Positions 62,823 to 64,000 of a stretch of 64,000 nt of DNA are shown here, piece by piece; the first letter of the stretch is position 1, and each line of letters starts with the position of its first letter. Source of the DNA: Anaerolineae bacterium. Lineage in GTDB: Bacteria > Chloroflexota > Anaerolineae > Aggregatilineales > Phototrophicaceae. The stretch covers positions 1 through 64,000 of the forward strand of contig JAPKMO010000003.1 in the NCBI GenBank assembly GCA_026645945.1, in the 5' to 3' direction. Below the pieces are notes generated by a model. That model did no database searches. It was not told where the DNA came from and worked only from the letters and a program-made list of their open reading frames with translations. Made by a program: the position numbers and the translations under genes.

Positions 62823-64000
62823 TGCGGCTGTTCATCAGTTATGCCCACGCTGACACGGGGCAGGTGAAGCAGATTGTAGACATCCTGCGCGTTGGGGGGC
62901 ATGACCCCTGGTTTGACCACAAGCTGCTGCCGGGGCAGGATTGGCAGGCCGAACTGCTGCGGGCGATCACCGTTTGCGATGCGTTTTTGTACGCTCTGAC
63001 GCCGGAGTCGGTCGCTTCAGAGTGGTGCCAGTGGGAATTTGCCCAGGCGGTGCAGATGGGCAAGCCGGTCATCCCGGTGTTGATGCAGGCTAAAACCTCG
63101 CTGCCGGAAGCCATCAGCCGCTACCAGTACGCCGACTTCACCGACGGCCCGACGCCGCGCGGCGTGGCCCGGCTGCTGGGCGGTCTGCGCCTGGTGACGG
63201 TGGTTGTGCCGCGCCAGGATGCGCCGCCCTCGCCGCTCAACCCGCAGGGGACGCCCGCGCAGGCAGTTCAACCTTCAGCCCCGGAAACCAGGGCGGGTTT
63301 GAAACCCGCCCCTGCGGCATCCCCGTTGGTGCCGCCTGACCTGTCGGCCATCCTGCCGCCGCCGTTTGAATGGTGCGAAATCCCGGCGGGCTGGGTGACG
63401 CTGGAGGACGCCAGCGAGTATGGTAGCACGAAAGGCGGCAAGTTCCACGTCAGACGCTTCTGGATGGCGAAATACCCGCTCACCAACGCCCAGTACCGCG
63501 TTTTTGAAAACGATGAGGACGGCTACCTGAACCCGGCCTGGTGGGATTATTCGGAGGCCGCGAAAACCTGGCGCGAAGAAAACCCCGCCCCGGCGGATAC
63601 GGCTTTCCCCGGTGACGATCTGCCCCGTACCAACGTGTGCTGGTACGAGGCGGCGGCCTTCTGCCGGTGGTTAACGGCGCGGGCTGTAGGGGCGCAAGGC
63701 CTTGCGCCCGCACAAATCACCCTGCCCACCGAACAGCAGTGGCAGCGGGCGGCGCAGGGCGAGGATGGCCGGGTTTATCCCTGGGGGAACAACTTCGACA
63801 GGAAGCTGTGCAATACGGATGAGAGCGGCATCAAAAAAACCACGCCGGTCACAAAGTATCCGGACGGCGCGTCGCCGTATGGGGTGCTGGAGTTGGCCGG
63901 CAACGTGTGGGAATGGTGCCTGACTGAATGGGGGACAGACGGGACCGGCCTGGAAGGTGATGCGCCCCGGGTGTTGCGCGGGGGTTCGTGGTTCACTTAT
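62823..64000 (+). CDS. TIR domain fused to formylglycine-generating-enzyme (FGE/sulfatase-modifying) domain, 3-prime truncated
   Basis: The frame is open from ATG 62823 to the window end (392 codons, no stop). Residues 1-125 are a TIR domain (RLFISYAHADTGQVKQIVDIL, SEWCQWEFAQAV with the Glu at the NADase position, MGKPVIPVLM). A Pro/Ala linker follows, then from about 185 an FGE-like domain (MAKYPLTNAQYRVFE, NVCWYEAAAFCRWLT, LPTEQQWQRAAQ, GVLELAGNVWEWCLTEW, VLRGGSW). The linker and the FGE domain each contain a GC palindrome read in frame. Its function may be defence-related; the last part with FGE cysteines is missing. Confidence 0.85.
63291..63311. repeat. In-frame palindrome in the TIR-FGE linker
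   Basis: GGGCGGGTTT and AAACCCGCCC (10 bp each) flank a single G. The element is read as part of the protein linker (TRAGLKPAPAA). Confidence 0.75.
63690..63709. repeat. In-frame perfect palindrome in the FGE domain
   Basis: GGGCGCAAGGCCTTGCGCCC is a perfect 20-bp palindrome preceded by GTAG. It codes for part of AVGAQGLAPAQ, a loop just before the conserved TLPTEQQW strand. Confidence 0.8.

Overview
This is a gene-dense, GC-rich bacterial chromosome segment. It holds about 58 protein genes in short operons, many overlapping by 1-11 bp. The gene content suggests Chloroflexota, most likely an Anaerolineae-type member. That is inference from combined features: a GldA/F/G-type ABC operon with a DUF4340 partner, a class-2 type isoleucyl-tRNA synthetase, Sec-exported (clade II type) NosZ with NosB-like, NosD, NosF and NosY partners, many TPR membrane proteins, PucR-type regulators and a TIR/FGE fusion. 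No rRNA, tRNA, insertion sequence, prophage or CRISPR array was seen.

Layout. 0.1-5.8 kb (minus): S1-domain protein, membrane GAF sensor with a possible C-terminal HTH, GNAT, LiaF-like protein and the primary sigma factor. 6.0-9.8 kb (minus): ABC ATPase, permease, GldG-like protein and DUF4340 protein. 10.1-12.8 kb (minus): HEAT-repeat protein with an Hsp70-like ATPase. 12.9-16.9 kb: TGS-uridine kinase-like protein (minus), then hpt and a CCA-adding enzyme (plus). 16.9-21.7 kb (minus): IrrE-like protein, rsmD, URO-D-family protein, TPR protein and a large multi-pass membrane protein. 21.7-27.2 kb (plus): two overlapping GNATs, an AlaX editing protein and five membrane-anchored proteins (three TPR). 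27.4-33.2 kb: ileS, a PucR-type regulator, two small proteins and GC-rich palindromes. 33.5-40.6 kb (minus): glutamate synthase large subunit, a second PucR-type regulator and a small membrane protein.

40.7-49.4 kb (plus) is a nitrous oxide respiration locus: two Crp/Fnr regulators, nosZ, nosB-like, nosD, nosF, nosY, a frameshifted copper-ligand-rich lipoprotein and a membrane-anchored cytochrome c. Crp/Fnr-type dyads sit at an identical distance from a -10-like hexamer in front of both nosZ and the second regulator, and a different dyad sits at the same distance in front of the first. 49.5-53.8 kb: a lipoprotein and an LCP-family protein (plus), then a three-gene conserved-unknown operon with winged-helix-like segments (minus). 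54.0-57.7 kb (plus): rpmH, rnpA, yidD, a beta-propeller lipoprotein, yidC and jag, the classical membrane-insertion and RNase P cluster, here without dnaA or gyrB next to it. 57.7-62.6 kb: PfkB kinase, amidohydrolase, DM13 protein, thiol peroxidase and M29 aminopeptidase. 62.8 kb to the end: an incomplete TIR-FGE fusion gene.

The most unusual signals are the shared promoter architecture of the nos locus, families of perfect palindromes (CTTAAG-centred elements in three intergenic places and GC-rich elements both between genes and in frame inside the TIR-FGE gene), the broken FixH/YtkA-like gene, and the unknown operon divergent from rpmH.
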